The notes: generated by a model from the letters alone, not told the origin. 64,000 nt of DNA from G963665925 sp963678925 (GCA_963678925.1 OY787533.1:3968001-4032000); one strand, 5' to 3'. Positions 44,643-54,052 are shown, counted from the first letter of the stretch. Translations and numbers: made by a program.

Positions 44643-44771
44643 ATATGTTTCGAAGTTACTATAGGTTAAAGTATATATTCAACATAGGAGAATACGAATT
44701 ATTCATACCGATATGCAAATGTTACACTAGATTAAATGAGTCTGAGTATGGTAGGAAGGTAGGAGATATCT

Positions 44772-45368
44772 ATGACTGAATTTCAATTAGAGCAATTAAA
44801 GGAACTTGATACTACACTTTTATGTGACGGTGCAAATGAACCTATTGCAATGGATCAAAAAATAAAACCATTCTATAAAACACGGATGATAGTTGGAGAA
44901 GCTTTCACAGTGAAATGTGCTAAAGGTGATAGCTTGGCTGTCTCAAGAGCAATTAAAACAGCACCGAAAGGAGCCGTGATTGTTGTTGATGCAGATGGCA
45001 CGGACTATAATGCGATGTGGGGTGACGTGAAAAGTCAGATGGCTAAGTCATTAGGTCTAGAAGGTGTGGTTATAGATGGCGCTGCAAGAGATGTTCATGG
45101 CTGTGAAATGGTTGGTTTCCCTGTATATTGCAAGTATACAGTATGTCAGGCAAGTACAAAAGAAGACGAAGGTGTTCTGAGTGCTACAATTGTCTGCGGA
45201 AATCAGATCGTAAACAGCGGAGACATAATTGTTGGCGACGAAAATGGCGTAGTTGTTATTCGCAAGGATTCTCTTGAGCTGACGATAAAACGTGCTTTTG
45301 AAAAAAAGAAGAAGATTGAAAGCCTTCTTCTTCGTTTACAATCAGGTGAAGAAGTGAACTATGGATAA
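44772..45368 (+). CDS. RraA-type aldolase/decarboxylase family protein
   Basis: 198 residues. GDVKSQMAKSLGLEGVVIDGAARD contains the active-site Arg and Asp of the 4-hydroxy-4-methyl-2-oxoglutarate / 4-carboxy-4-hydroxy-2-oxoadipate aldolase and oxaloacetate decarboxylase family; GDEN close to the C-terminus is also typical. It cleaves a 2-oxo-4-hydroxy-4-carboxylate or decarboxylates oxaloacetate using a divalent metal. Adjacent to the prpF remnant, a pairing seen in oxalomesaconate-type pathways. AGGTAGGAG precedes the ATG. Confidence 0.85.
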   Translation: MTEFQLEQLKELDTTLLCDGANEPIAMDQKIKPFYKTRMIVGEAFTVKCAKGDSLAVSRAIKTAPKGAVIVVDADGTDYNAMWGDVKSQMAKSLGLEGVVIDGAARDVHGCEMVGFPVYCKYTVCQASTKEDEGVLSATIVCGNQIVNSGDIIVGDENGVVVIRKDSLELTIKRAFEKKKKIESLLLRLQSGEEVNYG

Positions 45369-45391
45369 CTCTTTATGAAATAGTTTGAGTC

Positions 45392-45411
45392 ATGCGCATA
45401 AGTATACGCAT
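45392..45411 (+). promoter_or_regulatory. Possible LysR-type box
   Basis: ATGCG, ten bases, CGCAT, 50 bases before the LysR gene at 45462. Spacing fits a T-N11-A box, but no second copy is seen. Confidence 0.45.
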
Positions 45412-45461
45412 TTAGTTTTCCGTGAAAAGGGTATTGATATAGATGGAAATGGGGTGGTTCT

Positions 45462-46370
45462 TTGGATTTCAAGCAGTTTGAATATATTATTAAGGTAAGT
45501 GAAATGCAGAGTATTACTAAAGCCGCAAATGAACTTTTTATCTCGCAACCATCGTTGAGTCAGTATATTACTAAAGTTGAACGTGAAATTGGAGAAGAAA
45601 TATTTGATCGGTCTACGAATCCGATTTCATTGACTCTTGCAGGTGAGAAGTTTGTAGAGACCGGTAAAAGAATCCTTGCACTCAATAAAGACCTTAAAGA
45701 AGAAATATTTGATATATCAACCAATAAAAAGGGACGTATAACAATAGGAATTCCAAGGTCGAGAGCAACATTCATGTTGCCATACTTTATTGGAGATTTT
45801 AGAGAAGCTTATCCGAATGTTGAGTTTAGAACGAAAGAGACTTCACGAGATGAAGTTGAAGAGAATGTTTTGAAAGGACAAGTTGACTTTGGAATCATTC
45901 CGCTTCCAATTTATAATTTTGTGAAGAATAAATTGCTCAGATATGAAGTGTTTACATCCGAACAGCTTTTTCTTGTTACTGAGAAGGGTTATTTGGGAAG
46001 TGAATTTCTTCTTGAATCTGATGTGCTAGATATATCGAAGATTAACGATTTGCCACTTATATTGCTAAATAAGGGAAGAGGAATTCGCTCCACAATCGAT
46101 AATACATTCTATAATTATGGTGTTAAGCCAAATGTAATTATGGAAACAACAAGCAATGCAACGGCATTCAGACTTGCATCGACAGGACTTGGAGCTGCGA
46201 TTGTTCCAAATTATATTGTTAATACTTATCAAGGTATTAATGATATAGATGTTTTTAGACTTACCAAAGATGGTATTCACTGGAAAGTAGCCTTTGTTCA
46301 TCAAAAGGATGAAGAGCATAATCCTCTGAGAGATGACTTGCTTAGATTGTTAAAAGATAGATTTGATTAG
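45462..46370 (+). CDS. LysR-family transcriptional regulator
   Basis: 302 residues: winged helix (SITKAANELFISQPSLSQYI) and effector domain from about residue 90 (KGRITIGIPRSRATFMLPYF). TTG 45462 follows GGGGTGG. Similar over its length to the LysR at 59425-60336 (IFDRST-PISLT-AGE; TSNATAFRLASTGLGAAIVP versus TSNITCLRMASTGLGAAIIP), so the pair probably arose by duplication. It precedes the HpcH-to-hydroxyacid-dehydrogenase operon, which it likely controls. Confidence 0.9.
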   Translation: MDFKQFEYIIKVSEMQSITKAANELFISQPSLSQYITKVEREIGEEIFDRSTNPISLTLAGEKFVETGKRILALNKDLKEEIFDISTNKKGRITIGIPRSRATFMLPYFIGDFREAYPNVEFRTKETSRDEVEENVLKGQVDFGIIPLPIYNFVKNKLLRYEVFTSEQLFLVTEKGYLGSEFLLESDVLDISKINDLPLILLNKGRGIRSTIDNTFYNYGVKPNVIMETTSNATAFRLASTGLGAAIVPNYIVNTYQGINDIDVFRLTKDGIHWKVAFVHQKDEEHNPLRDDLLRLLKDRFD

Positions 46371-46398
46371 GTATGCTAATTAGGAGTAAATAATCGTA

Positions 46399-46425
46399 AT
46401 GCCACTAGGGTAAACCTAGTGGCAT
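46399..46425 (+). terminator. Intrinsic terminator after LysR gene
   Basis: ATGCCACTAGG-GTAAA-CCTAGTGGCAT followed by TTGTTG. Confidence 0.75.
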
Positions 46426-46598
46426 TTGTTGTGTTATAAGCTATTTCCTATCTCTATCATAAGTCTATAAGTATTATACTTACTGGATTTGCACTGATAT
46501 GATTAATTCATAGAAATTCGAATGTGTAGAGATTTACGGAGATGTGCACATCCGGTATCTCTTCGGTGTATTAGAGCGGTGAGGAGTGGAAAGCAGAT

Positions 46599-47366
46599 AT
46601 GACAACAAAAGAAAAAATGATACTGCAGCTGTGCGAACTCAAAGAGAAGTATGGCGCGACAGCAGTCAAAATTTCATTTGAAACAGAAGATCTCAACGAT
46701 TTTGAATTATTAACAGCTTTGGAAATTGCAAATAAATCTGGGGTTGAATTGCTTGTGAAATTGGGTGGAGGAGAAGCTTTAGTGGATATTAAAGCTGCTA
46801 AAAAACTTGATGCCAGCTATATTTTAGGTCCAATGATTGAATCCGATTTTGTACTTGGAAAGTACTTGGCCATGTGTGACAAGGTCATCGGAGATGAATC
46901 AGTTGATTATTTAATTAATATTGAAACTGAAGATGCATGTAAAAATATTGCAAGTATTATAGATGTACCAAATATTGATTTGCTGACGGGTGTTGTAATA
47001 GGAAGAACGGATTTAGCCCGTTCATTCAAGACGGATTCTGTAGAAGATGACTGTATTCTAGAAGCTTGTGAAAGCGTATTCAAGGTGCTGAAAAAATCCG
47101 GAATTAAATGTCTTCTTGGAGGGGGTATTTCACCAAGTACCATACCATTCTTGGATAAGTTAGGTGAACTGATTGACGGCTTTGAAACACGAAAGGTGGT
47201 TTTTAGTGACTGTTCAAAAGCACGTGAAAATTTGAAATCTGCAATTGAGTTGGCTCTTGAATTTGAAGTGAATTGGTATGTAAATAAGAAGGAATATTAT
47301 ATGAGTCGGGCTATTGAAGATGATTCAAAAATCGATGGATTAAATAAGGTTTTAGGTCAAGCTTAG
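46599..47366 (+). CDS. HpcH/HpaI (citrate lyase beta-like) aldolase family protein
   Basis: 255 residues. YLINIETEDACKNIASIIDV with NIDLLTGVVIGRTDLARSF is the conserved Glu and Asp metal-site region of the family; the ILGPMIES segment comes earlier. These TIM barrels cleave 2-oxo-4-hydroxy acids or (S)-citramalyl/malyl-CoA-type substrates. Divergent from well-known members, so the substrate is open. First gene of a run of six closely spaced genes (46599-52226). Confidence 0.78.
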   Translation: MTTKEKMILQLCELKEKYGATAVKISFETEDLNDFELLTALEIANKSGVELLVKLGGGEALVDIKAAKKLDASYILGPMIESDFVLGKYLAMCDKVIGDESVDYLINIETEDACKNIASIIDVPNIDLLTGVVIGRTDLARSFKTDSVEDDCILEACESVFKVLKKSGIKCLLGGGISPSTIPFLDKLGELIDGFETRKVVFSDCSKARENLKSAIELALEFEVNWYVNKKEYYMSRAIEDDSKIDGLNKVLGQA

Positions 47367-47383
47367 AGGAAAGGAAAAGGCAC

Positions 47384-48448
47384 ATGAAAAAGTATAAAAT
47401 GGGTGTACTCTTAGGGGACGGTATTGGTCCAGAAATTGTTACTTCTACAGTTGATATTTTCAAGGCTGCTTCAGATAAATTGGGAAGAGAATTTTTTGAA
47501 TATATTGATTTGCCAATGGGATGGGAAGCTATTGAAAAATACAACGATCCTGTACCTCAGATTACAAAGGACAAACTAGCTGAATGTGATGGCTGGCTGA
47601 TGGCACCTCATAATAATGCCGCATATCCAGACGAGCATAGAGCTAAGTTAAATCCAAGTGGAACAATGCGTCACCACTTTGACTTGTTTTCAAATATCAG
47701 ACCTAACAAAACATACCCTGGTATAAAACCGCTAAAAGAGAATATTGACTTGGTAATATTCAGGGAAAATACTGAAGGATTCATGCCAGATAGAAATATG
47801 TACAAGGGTCTCGGTGAAGTGCTTGTAACGGATGAAATTGCGATAGTTATGGGCGTGTTCACTAAAAAGGCAGCTACGCGTATTGCTGAAGAAGCTTTCA
47901 AAATGGCTATGACAAGAAAAAAGAAAGTTGCCATTGTTCATAAAGCAAATGTTATTAAGTTTGGATACGAACTGTTTAGGGATACATGTTATGAGGTTGG
48001 AAAGAAGTATCCTGAAGTAGAAGTGGAAGATTATCACATCGATGCAATGACCGCTCACCTTGTAAGACGACCAGAGGAATTTGATGTAATTGTCACTACC
48101 AATCTATTTGGAGATATCATTTCTGATCTTGCTGGTGAGGTTACTGGCAGTTTAGGTCTAGCACCTTCTATTAATACAAACGAAAACCAAGCAATGGCTC
48201 AGGCTGCACATGGTTCTGCACCTGATATTGGTGGAAAGAATATTGCAAATCCAATCGGTATGATCAATTCAGGTGTTATGCTGATCAAATGGCTTGCTGA
48301 TCGTTATACAGACGAAGGGCTACATCAGCTTGCGGAAAGTATAGAGAAAGCAGTGGAAAAGTCTATGCTTGATGGTGCGACAACATGTGATCTTGGTGGC
48401 AATCTTACAACGACAGCATACACGCAAGCCGTTATCGATCGCCTGTAA
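47384..48448 (+). CDS. Isocitrate/isopropylmalate/tartrate dehydrogenase family enzyme
   Basis: 354 residues. GDGIGPEIV opens the fold, DLFSNIRPNKTYPG and FRENTEGFM contact substrate, the catalytic Lys is in VHKANVIKFGYELF, metal-binding Asp in LFGDIISDLAGEVTGSLGLA, and NAD specificity is suggested by AAHGSAPDIGGKNIANPIGM. Only distantly similar to the dehydrogenase at 36988, so the island contains two separate beta-decarboxylating dehydrogenase activities. Seventeen bases after the HpcH gene. Confidence 0.9.
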   Translation: MKKYKMGVLLGDGIGPEIVTSTVDIFKAASDKLGREFFEYIDLPMGWEAIEKYNDPVPQITKDKLAECDGWLMAPHNNAAYPDEHRAKLNPSGTMRHHFDLFSNIRPNKTYPGIKPLKENIDLVIFRENTEGFMPDRNMYKGLGEVLVTDEIAIVMGVFTKKAATRIAEEAFKMAMTRKKKVAIVHKANVIKFGYELFRDTCYEVGKKYPEVEVEDYHIDAMTAHLVRRPEEFDVIVTTNLFGDIISDLAGEVTGSLGLAPSINTNENQAMAQAAHGSAPDIGGKNIANPIGMINSGVMLIKWLADRYTDEGLHQLAESIEKAVEKSMLDGATTCDLGGNLTTTAYTQAVIDRL

Positions 48449-48464
48449 TTGATGGGTTCATAAT

Positions 48465-49088
48465 ATGATTAAGAAATTAATTCGTATAGGTGAATTTATG
48501 TTTCATAAGAATCTCGTATGGGGCTCATCAGGAAATATGAGCGTCAAATTTAGTGAAACGGAAATGCTGATCACAGCATCTGGATCGAGACTAACAGCTC
48601 TCGTTCCAGATGATATTGTGAAAGTAGATGTTCATTCAGGTGTTACTCATGGTGATAAACATCCAACCAAAGAAAAATCACTTCATGAAAATATTTATAA
48701 GAATAGACCTGATGTGAATGCTGTAATTCATACCTCTCCTGCTTATGCTATGTTGCTGTGTTGTTCTGATGAAAAACTCCAAGAGAATATGTTCATAGAA
48801 TCAATGGTTTACTTAAATCAAATTGAGTTTGTTGATTACTATCATCCGGGATCAGATGAGTTAGCGCATGCAGTGAGTGAAGCTGCCATGAAAAGTGACA
48901 TCATAATCATGAAAAATCATGGCGTTGTTGTACTTGCTAAAACACTTGAGAAGGCACTTGATTTATTGGAAACACTTGAAACTGCATGTATGGTTCATTT
49001 TTTGGCGAAAAGATCTGGTCATAAATTGAAATCAATATCACCATCAAATGTAAATGATTTTTGGGAAAATGCTGGTTATACAAGATAA
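48465..49088 (+). CDS. Class II aldolase/adducin family protein (OtnC-like)
   Basis: 207 residues. LVWGSSGNMSVK, the Glu/His of TKEKSLHENIY, AVIHTSPAYAM and MKNHGVVVLA match the fold. The HxH zinc pair usually seen in this position reads H-T-S, so one metal ligand is altered or displaced. With the four-carbon acid sugar kinase next door it resembles the OtnK/OtnC pair, which phosphorylates and decarboxylates 3-oxo-tetronates. AGTP-type activity is unlikely; decarboxylase or aldolase is the best guess. Confidence 0.82.
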   Translation: MIKKLIRIGEFMFHKNLVWGSSGNMSVKFSETEMLITASGSRLTALVPDDIVKVDVHSGVTHGDKHPTKEKSLHENIYKNRPDVNAVIHTSPAYAMLLCCSDEKLQENMFIESMVYLNQIEFVDYYHPGSDELAHAVSEAAMKSDIIIMKNHGVVVLAKTLEKALDLLETLETACMVHFLAKRSGHKLKSISPSNVNDFWENAGYTR

Positions 49089-49100
49089 TGGGGTGATTTC

Positions 49101-50384
49101 ATGATCGGTATTATTGCAGACGATACTACTGGTGCTAATGACATTGGTATCATGTATAGAAACTACGGCTGTCGTGTGAAAGTGTATAACTTTGATGCTC
49201 TGTTGGAAGACATTGAAGACTGCGACGTACTGATTTTAGATACTGATAGTAGATTGGATACGGAAGAAATCGCACAATATAAGGTGAATATTGCGACAAG
49301 GAAATTAATGAATCAAGATTGTAGCATGTATTTTAACAAAACGTGTTCTGTATTCAGAGGAAATATTGGTCTGGAACTGGATACGATGCTACAGGTCTTA
49401 GAAGCGGATTTTTGCCCGATTGTTCTGGCATATCCTGAAAACGGACGTACTACTGTGAATGGTATGCATTATGTGAACGGAGTGCTATTGTCTGAAACTG
49501 CATTTAACAACGATCCCGTTCATCCAATGAAACAATCGAATCTTGTAGAAATTTTGTTAAGACAAACAGTAGAAAAGGTTGGTCATATTGATCTAGATGT
49601 TGTTCGAAAGGGCAGCATAGTTCTTAGTCGAGTTTTGGCAGAAAGAAAGAAGACCTGCGTGTATTGTATTATCGACGCAGTAACAGATGATGATTTGAAG
49701 ATAATTGCTAAAGCGATAGAAACTGAGAAGTATATAGGCGGTAGTGCTGGGATTGCGAAAGCGCTGGCTGAATATGCACCTAAAAGCAGTGGCTCGGAGA
49801 ATGTGGTTGCCTTCAACGATAGTAAGGGAACACTAATCATATCTGGAAGCTTAACACCTCAGACGAAAGCCCAGGTATCCTATTTGATAGATCGTAATAT
49901 CAATTACTTTGAATTGTCATCGGAGAAAATGCTGGAAGCTGGCAATTTTGACAGTCTTAAAAATACAGTTGCTTTGAAGGCGATAGATTTACTTTCAACC
50001 GGAAAAGATGTACTCATTTTTGCATCTAATAACGCATATGATGTTGAACAGACAAAAAATATCGGTAAAAAAATGGGACTTAATGAATTACAAATCAGTA
50101 AACGCGTATCATCGGTATTGTCAGATCTCACCAGATATATTGCGGATGAGACGGAGTTGTCGCGTCTGGTTGTTGCAGGTGGTGATACATCGGGTGCAGT
50201 ATGTAAGGCACTTGATATAAAAGGAAATTATATATTGGATGAGATACAACCAGGTGTTCCTTCAGCAAGGGCAATTGGTAGAAATCTCTTAATAGTATTG
50301 AAATCAGGAAGTTTTGGGAAAGAGAATTTCTTGTTTGAAGCTGCCGATATGTTAAAGCAGTACCGGTCAGGAGCTATCACATGA
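49101..50384 (+). CDS. Four-carbon acid sugar kinase family protein
   Basis: 427 residues of the DUF1537 family. The N-terminal substrate domain starts IIADDTTGANDIG; the C-terminal nucleotide domain has ISGSLTPQTKAQV, VVAGGDTSGAV and LKSGSFGKENFLFEA. Characterised members phosphorylate D- or L-threonate, erythronate or 3-oxo-tetronate. Located after the class II aldolase, so it probably supplies its phosphorylated substrate. Its last four bases overlap the FAH gene start. Confidence 0.88.
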   Translation: MIGIIADDTTGANDIGIMYRNYGCRVKVYNFDALLEDIEDCDVLILDTDSRLDTEEIAQYKVNIATRKLMNQDCSMYFNKTCSVFRGNIGLELDTMLQVLEADFCPIVLAYPENGRTTVNGMHYVNGVLLSETAFNNDPVHPMKQSNLVEILLRQTVEKVGHIDLDVVRKGSIVLSRVLAERKKTCVYCIIDAVTDDDLKIIAKAIETEKYIGGSAGIAKALAEYAPKSSGSENVVAFNDSKGTLIISGSLTPQTKAQVSYLIDRNINYFELSSEKMLEAGNFDSLKNTVALKAIDLLSTGKDVLIFASNNAYDVEQTKNIGKKMGLNELQISKRVSSVLSDLTRYIADETELSRLVVAGGDTSGAVCKALDIKGNYILDEIQPGVPSARAIGRNLLIVLKSGSFGKENFLFEAADMLKQYRSGAIT

Positions 50385-51247
50385 AACTGATGAGCTACAC
50401 ATATGACAATGCGTTGTATTGGGGCGTATTTGAAGACGGGTGGGTCTATCCTGCGTCTGTTGCATTTGGTGAAGATGTTCCAAAATCATTATATGACTAT
50501 GTGCGAAGTGAAGTAGGTCTTGAGATAAAACATCCTCTTAATAGAGCGTATGCATTCGCTTTTGATGAAGTTCAAGTAAAGGCACCATTTCTTTCGCTTA
50601 ATAAGAATATCTTTTGCATTGGTAAAAATTACTATGATCATATCTATGAACTCGATCCTACAGGTGCTGACATCAATCAGATTGCAGAAGTACCTGTTGT
50701 ATTCACGAAACCACCTACAGCTGTGAATGGTCCATATGATAATGTTCCTTCATATAGTCATTTAACTAAACTGCTTGATTACGAAGCAGAGCTTGGAGTA
50801 ATTATTGGGAAGACTTGCACGAATGTTACAGTTCAAGAATCGATGGATTTTGTTTTTGGATACACCGTAATGAATGATATCACAGCTCGGGATATTCAAC
50901 GGAAAACTTCTCAATGGTTTTTGGGGAAGAGTTTAGATCGCACATGCCCGATGGGCCCAGTAATTGTTACTAAAGATGAAATTGAAGATGTTCAAAGTTT
51001 AAAAGTTGTAAGTAGAGTGAATGGGGAAATTAGGCAATACAATAATACTGCACATATGATTTATAGAATCCCTCAAATAATATCCATATTGTCACAAGGA
51101 AGAACTTTGAATGCTGGAGATGTGATTTCAACTGGGACGCCTTCGGGTGTAGGTGTTGGCTTTAACCCGCCACGTACACTGAAAAAAGGTGATCTGGTAG
51201 AGGTTGAAATCGAACATATTGGAGCGATTCAAAACTTAATAGATTAA
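50381..51247 (+). CDS. Fumarylacetoacetate hydrolase family protein
   Basis: 288 residues. IFCIGKNYYDHIYE, metal ligands in LDYEAELGVIIGK, GYTVMNDITARDIQRKTSQW, GKSLDRTCPMGP and STGTPSGVGVGF are all characteristic. The family hydrolyses 3-oxo acids or decarboxylates oxaloacetate and acylpyruvates. Overlaps the kinase gene by four bases (ATGA), so translation is coupled. It could cleave or decarboxylate the oxo-acid formed by the dehydrogenases. Confidence 0.9.
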   Translation: MKLMSYTYDNALYWGVFEDGWVYPASVAFGEDVPKSLYDYVRSEVGLEIKHPLNRAYAFAFDEVQVKAPFLSLNKNIFCIGKNYYDHIYELDPTGADINQIAEVPVVFTKPPTAVNGPYDNVPSYSHLTKLLDYEAELGVIIGKTCTNVTVQESMDFVFGYTVMNDITARDIQRKTSQWFLGKSLDRTCPMGPVIVTKDEIEDVQSLKVVSRVNGEIRQYNNTAHMIYRIPQIISILSQGRTLNAGDVISTGTPSGVGVGFNPPRTLKKGDLVEVEIEHIGAIQNLID

Positions 51248-51269
51248 ACACGAGATAAGGAGAATAACA

Positions 51270-52226
51270 ATGAAAATTAAATTAATTGAGCCACTTGGTG
51301 TAGATGAATCTGTTATCAATGGATTGGCAAAGGGGCTACTTGAAAAGGGTCATGAATTTGAGTATTTTGATACAAAGACGACTGAAATTGAGGAACTGAA
51401 GTCTCGATCAAAAGATGCGGATGTACTTGTCATTGCAAACAATCCTCTTCCAAATGAAGTTGTAGAATCAATGGATCAGCTCAAAATGCTGTCAGTTGCA
51501 TTTACTGGAATCGACCATGTTGGCCAAGATGCATGTCGTGCAAAAAATGTTACTATCTCCAATGCAGCTGGATATAGTAATGAATCTGTTGCAGAGCTTA
51601 CAATTGGTCTTACAATCAATGTTCTTCGTAATATCGCTAAGGGTGATACGGCTACTAGACATGGAAAGACTATTGCAGGTCTTATTGGTAATGAAGTAAA
51701 TGGAAAAGTTGTCGGTGTAGTTGGAACAGGTAGAATCGGGCGTCGCGTTATTGAAATTTTCAAAGTCTTTAATTGTAAAGTTCTGGGCTTTGATCCTTAC
51801 CCATCTGATGAAGTTCGTGAAATGGGTGTGGAGTATGTTTCAATTGAAGAGCTCATGAGTCAAAGTGATATCGTGACACTGCATCTTCCGCTTATGGAGA
51901 CTACAAAAGGATTCATTTCAAAAGAGAAGATTGCATTGATGCAGCCGTCAAGTATTCTTATTAACTGCGCGCGTGGCCCTATCGTAGATTCAGTTGCATT
52001 AGCTGATGCCCTAAATAGCGGGACTATTGCTGGTGCTGGCCTTGATGTCTTTGATATGGAACCACCGATTCCTTCAGATTATCCTCTTCTAAGTGCAAAG
52101 AATACCGTATTGACGCCACATGTTGCTTATGCATCGGATGAATCTATGGTAAGACGTGCAGAAATCACATTTGATAATATCTATGCTTGGTTGGAAGGTT
52201 CACCTAAAAATATTATGAAGTACTAA
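51270..52226 (+). CDS. D-2-hydroxyacid dehydrogenase (NAD-dependent)
   Basis: 318 residues. The Rossmann motif VVGTGRIGRRV, and catalytic Arg in NCARGPIVDS, Glu in DVFDMEPPIP and His in LTPHVAYAS. Oxidises or reduces 2-oxo/2-hydroxy acids such as glyoxylate/glycolate, hydroxypyruvate/glycerate or phosphoglycerate-like compounds. Last gene before a strong terminator; probably handles a small product of the cleavage steps. AAGGAGAA precedes the ATG. Confidence 0.92.
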   Translation: MKIKLIEPLGVDESVINGLAKGLLEKGHEFEYFDTKTTEIEELKSRSKDADVLVIANNPLPNEVVESMDQLKMLSVAFTGIDHVGQDACRAKNVTISNAAGYSNESVAELTIGLTINVLRNIAKGDTATRHGKTIAGLIGNEVNGKVVGVVGTGRIGRRVIEIFKVFNCKVLGFDPYPSDEVREMGVEYVSIEELMSQSDIVTLHLPLMETTKGFISKEKIALMQPSSILINCARGPIVDSVALADALNSGTIAGAGLDVFDMEPPIPSDYPLLSAKNTVLTPHVAYASDESMVRRAEITFDNIYAWLEGSPKNIMKY

Positions 52227-52261
52227 ATCAAATTTTCCTGAAATCTGATGAAACCCCTTGT

Positions 52262-52292
52262 AATGCACTTGTCCCTGTCAGACAAGTGCATT
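52262..52292 (+). terminator. Intrinsic terminator ending the HpcH operon
   Basis: AATGCACTTGTC-CCTGTCA-GACAAGTGCATT, a perfect 12-bp stem followed by TGCTTAT. Confidence 0.8.
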
Positions 52293-52343
52293 GCTTATAT
52301 TAGTGAGAATTGATAACCCATGTTAAAGAAGGAGTGAAGCAGT

Positions 52344-53006
52344 ATGAAAATTGCAGTAATTCATGCAACGATGATTGCGGTTGAACCGTTGGAAAATGGG
52401 ATTAAAGAGATTTATCCTACGGCACAGGTATTTAATTTTGTTAATGACAGTTTACTCAAGAATTCAAATAGTGTAGGTTGGATTTCAACAGAAGATAAAG
52501 TGAATTTTTTTAAAACGGTTCTATCAGCAGTTGATTCAGGTGCAGATGGGATTATTGTTGCTTGTTCCATATATTGTCCTCTTGTTTCAAGAATCAGAGA
52601 ATTTGTAAAAGTGCCAATTGTGGCAATTGATCAACCTATGATTTTGAAAGCTGTTGATTTGGGAAAACCCATTGGTATTGTAGCTACTACTGAACTATCT
52701 GGACCGACTACAGAAAAGCAAATTAAAGCCCTTGATGCATCAATCCATACAGAGGTTATTCTTGCACCAGAGGGAATGGTAGCTTTAAAATCGGGTGATA
52801 GGACTAGACATGATGAAATTATTAAAAATGCTTGTTTGGAGCTAAGTCAGAAGGGTTTTGAAACAATAGTCCTATCTCAATTATCTATGGCATCTGCAGA
52901 GAAAAAATTGAGATCATATGATTTCACTGTTCTTACGAGTATCAATGAAGGGGTTCGTGCAGTCATCAATGCAATTGAAAATCGGAAGGATGCATTAGAT
53001 GTATAG
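52344..53006 (+). CDS. Asp/Glu racemase superfamily protein
   Basis: 220 residues. One active-site Cys lies in GIIVACSIYCPLVSRI (about residue 74); the position of the second racemase Cys (in VLSQLSMA) carries no Cys. Single-Cys members include decarboxylases and isomerases such as maleate isomerase relatives, so racemisation is not assured. Could isomerise a dicarboxylate of the pathway. Overlaps lrgA by eight bases and probably forms an operon with lrgAB. Confidence 0.82.
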   Translation: MKIAVIHATMIAVEPLENGIKEIYPTAQVFNFVNDSLLKNSNSVGWISTEDKVNFFKTVLSAVDSGADGIIVACSIYCPLVSRIREFVKVPIVAIDQPMILKAVDLGKPIGIVATTELSGPTTEKQIKALDASIHTEVILAPEGMVALKSGDRTRHDEIIKNACLELSQKGFETIVLSQLSMASAEKKLRSYDFTVLTSINEGVRAVINAIENRKDALDV

Positions 53007-53364
53007 CAGAATTAAAAACGGTCTGTATACACTTGTAATTTTAGCTCTAATTTATATAGTTGGGAATGCTGCCAGCCGTGCTATTTCAAATTTCATTGTC
53101 ATTCCAGGTAATATAATTGGAATGGGAATCATGTTTACATTGCTACGCTTACATATTGTAAGCCTTGAAAAAATAGAGCAGACAGCAGAGTTTTTTCTAA
53201 AACACCTAAGTTTGTTTTTTGTTCCCTTTGGTGTTAGTGTCATGAAATACTATTCACTCATACGGGCGGATCTGATAAACATTATTTCAATCATTGCAAT
53301 ATCATCTATTGCCGCAATGTTTGTTTCAATTGTAACAGTGAATCATTTGACTAAGGAGTCATGA
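52999..53364 (+). CDS. lrgA: LrgA/CidA family membrane protein
   Basis: 121 residues, four hydrophobic helices, with FIVIPGNIIGMGIMFTLL and FLKHLSLFFVPFGVSVMKYY, the family hallmarks. Once viewed as a holin-like protein; in Bacillus and Streptococcus LrgA/LrgB homologues are linked to pyruvate transport. Here it sits in a hydroxy-acid operon, which supports a transport role with the next gene. Start ATG 52999 is inside the racemase-like gene. Confidence 0.85.
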   Translation: MYSRIKNGLYTLVILALIYIVGNAASRAISNFIVIPGNIIGMGIMFTLLRLHIVSLEKIEQTAEFFLKHLSLFFVPFGVSVMKYYSLIRADLINIISIIAISSIAAMFVSIVTVNHLTKES

Positions 53365-53365
53365 A

Positions 53366-54052
53366 ATGAACAAGATTCTAATGAATGTATGGGGCGTGCT
53401 ACTAACCATCCTGGTCTATTTTCTCATTTTGAGAATTAAGAAAGTTAAAATTTTGAATGGTGTGAATAGTGTGCTTGGTACGGTTGGCATAATCATGGCC
53501 ATGCTGATAGCTTTCAATATTGATTATGAAAGTTATGAGGCATCAGTAACGCCAATTTCCAATACTTTATCACCGCTTGTTGTATTTCTGGCGGTGCCAC
53601 TTTATAAACAAAGACTGCTATTAAGAAAGAACTATAAAGCAATTGTGTCAGGAATTCTTATAAGTTCTTCAGTTTCAACTATCTTTGTTATAGCAGCTTC
53701 CAAGCTGCTTGGAGTTGATGATCAGATTATGAAAACACTTGTACCAAAATCCATAACGACTCCAATGGCGATATCGATGAGTGATATGATAGGAGGTATT
53801 TCCGGCATAACGGTAGTATCGGTAATTGTTGCCGGCATTATAGGCGCGAGTACAATATCTCTTGTACTGCGTTTAACGGGGATTGTATGTCCTATTGCCA
53901 TAGGCGTATGCTTGGGTTCTACTGCGCATGGTATCGGAACTTCTAAAGCAATTGAGATTGGTGAAGAAGCGGGCGCAATCAGTGGGCTTGCCATGGGACT
54001 TACGGGCGTTTTTTTTATCTTGGTGACAAGTGTTTATACAAGTTTATTCTGA
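53366..54052 (+). CDS. lrgB: LrgB/CidB family membrane protein
   Basis: 228 residues, about six helices. VVFLAVPLYKQRLLLRKNYK, LVPKSITTPMAISMSD and GVCLGSTAHGIGTSKAIEIG are the conserved blocks. Partner of LrgA in the membrane. The ATG lies one base after the lrgA stop. Likely forms, with LrgA, a carboxylate permease for the island rather than a lysis system, judged from its neighbours. Confidence 0.88.
   Translation: MNKILMNVWGVLLTILVYFLILRIKKVKILNGVNSVLGTVGIIMAMLIAFNIDYESYEASVTPISNTLSPLVVFLAVPLYKQRLLLRKNYKAIVSGILISSSVSTIFVIAASKLLGVDDQIMKTLVPKSITTPMAISMSDMIGGISGITVVSVIVAGIIGASTISLVLRLTGIVCPIAIGVCLGSTAHGIGTSKAIEIGEEAGAISGLAMGLTGVFFILVTSVYTSLF

Noticed and set aside
52999..54052. Holin/antiholin lysis system
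   Set aside because: No phage lysis genes or LytSR regulators are nearby; the hydroxy-acid context favours transport.
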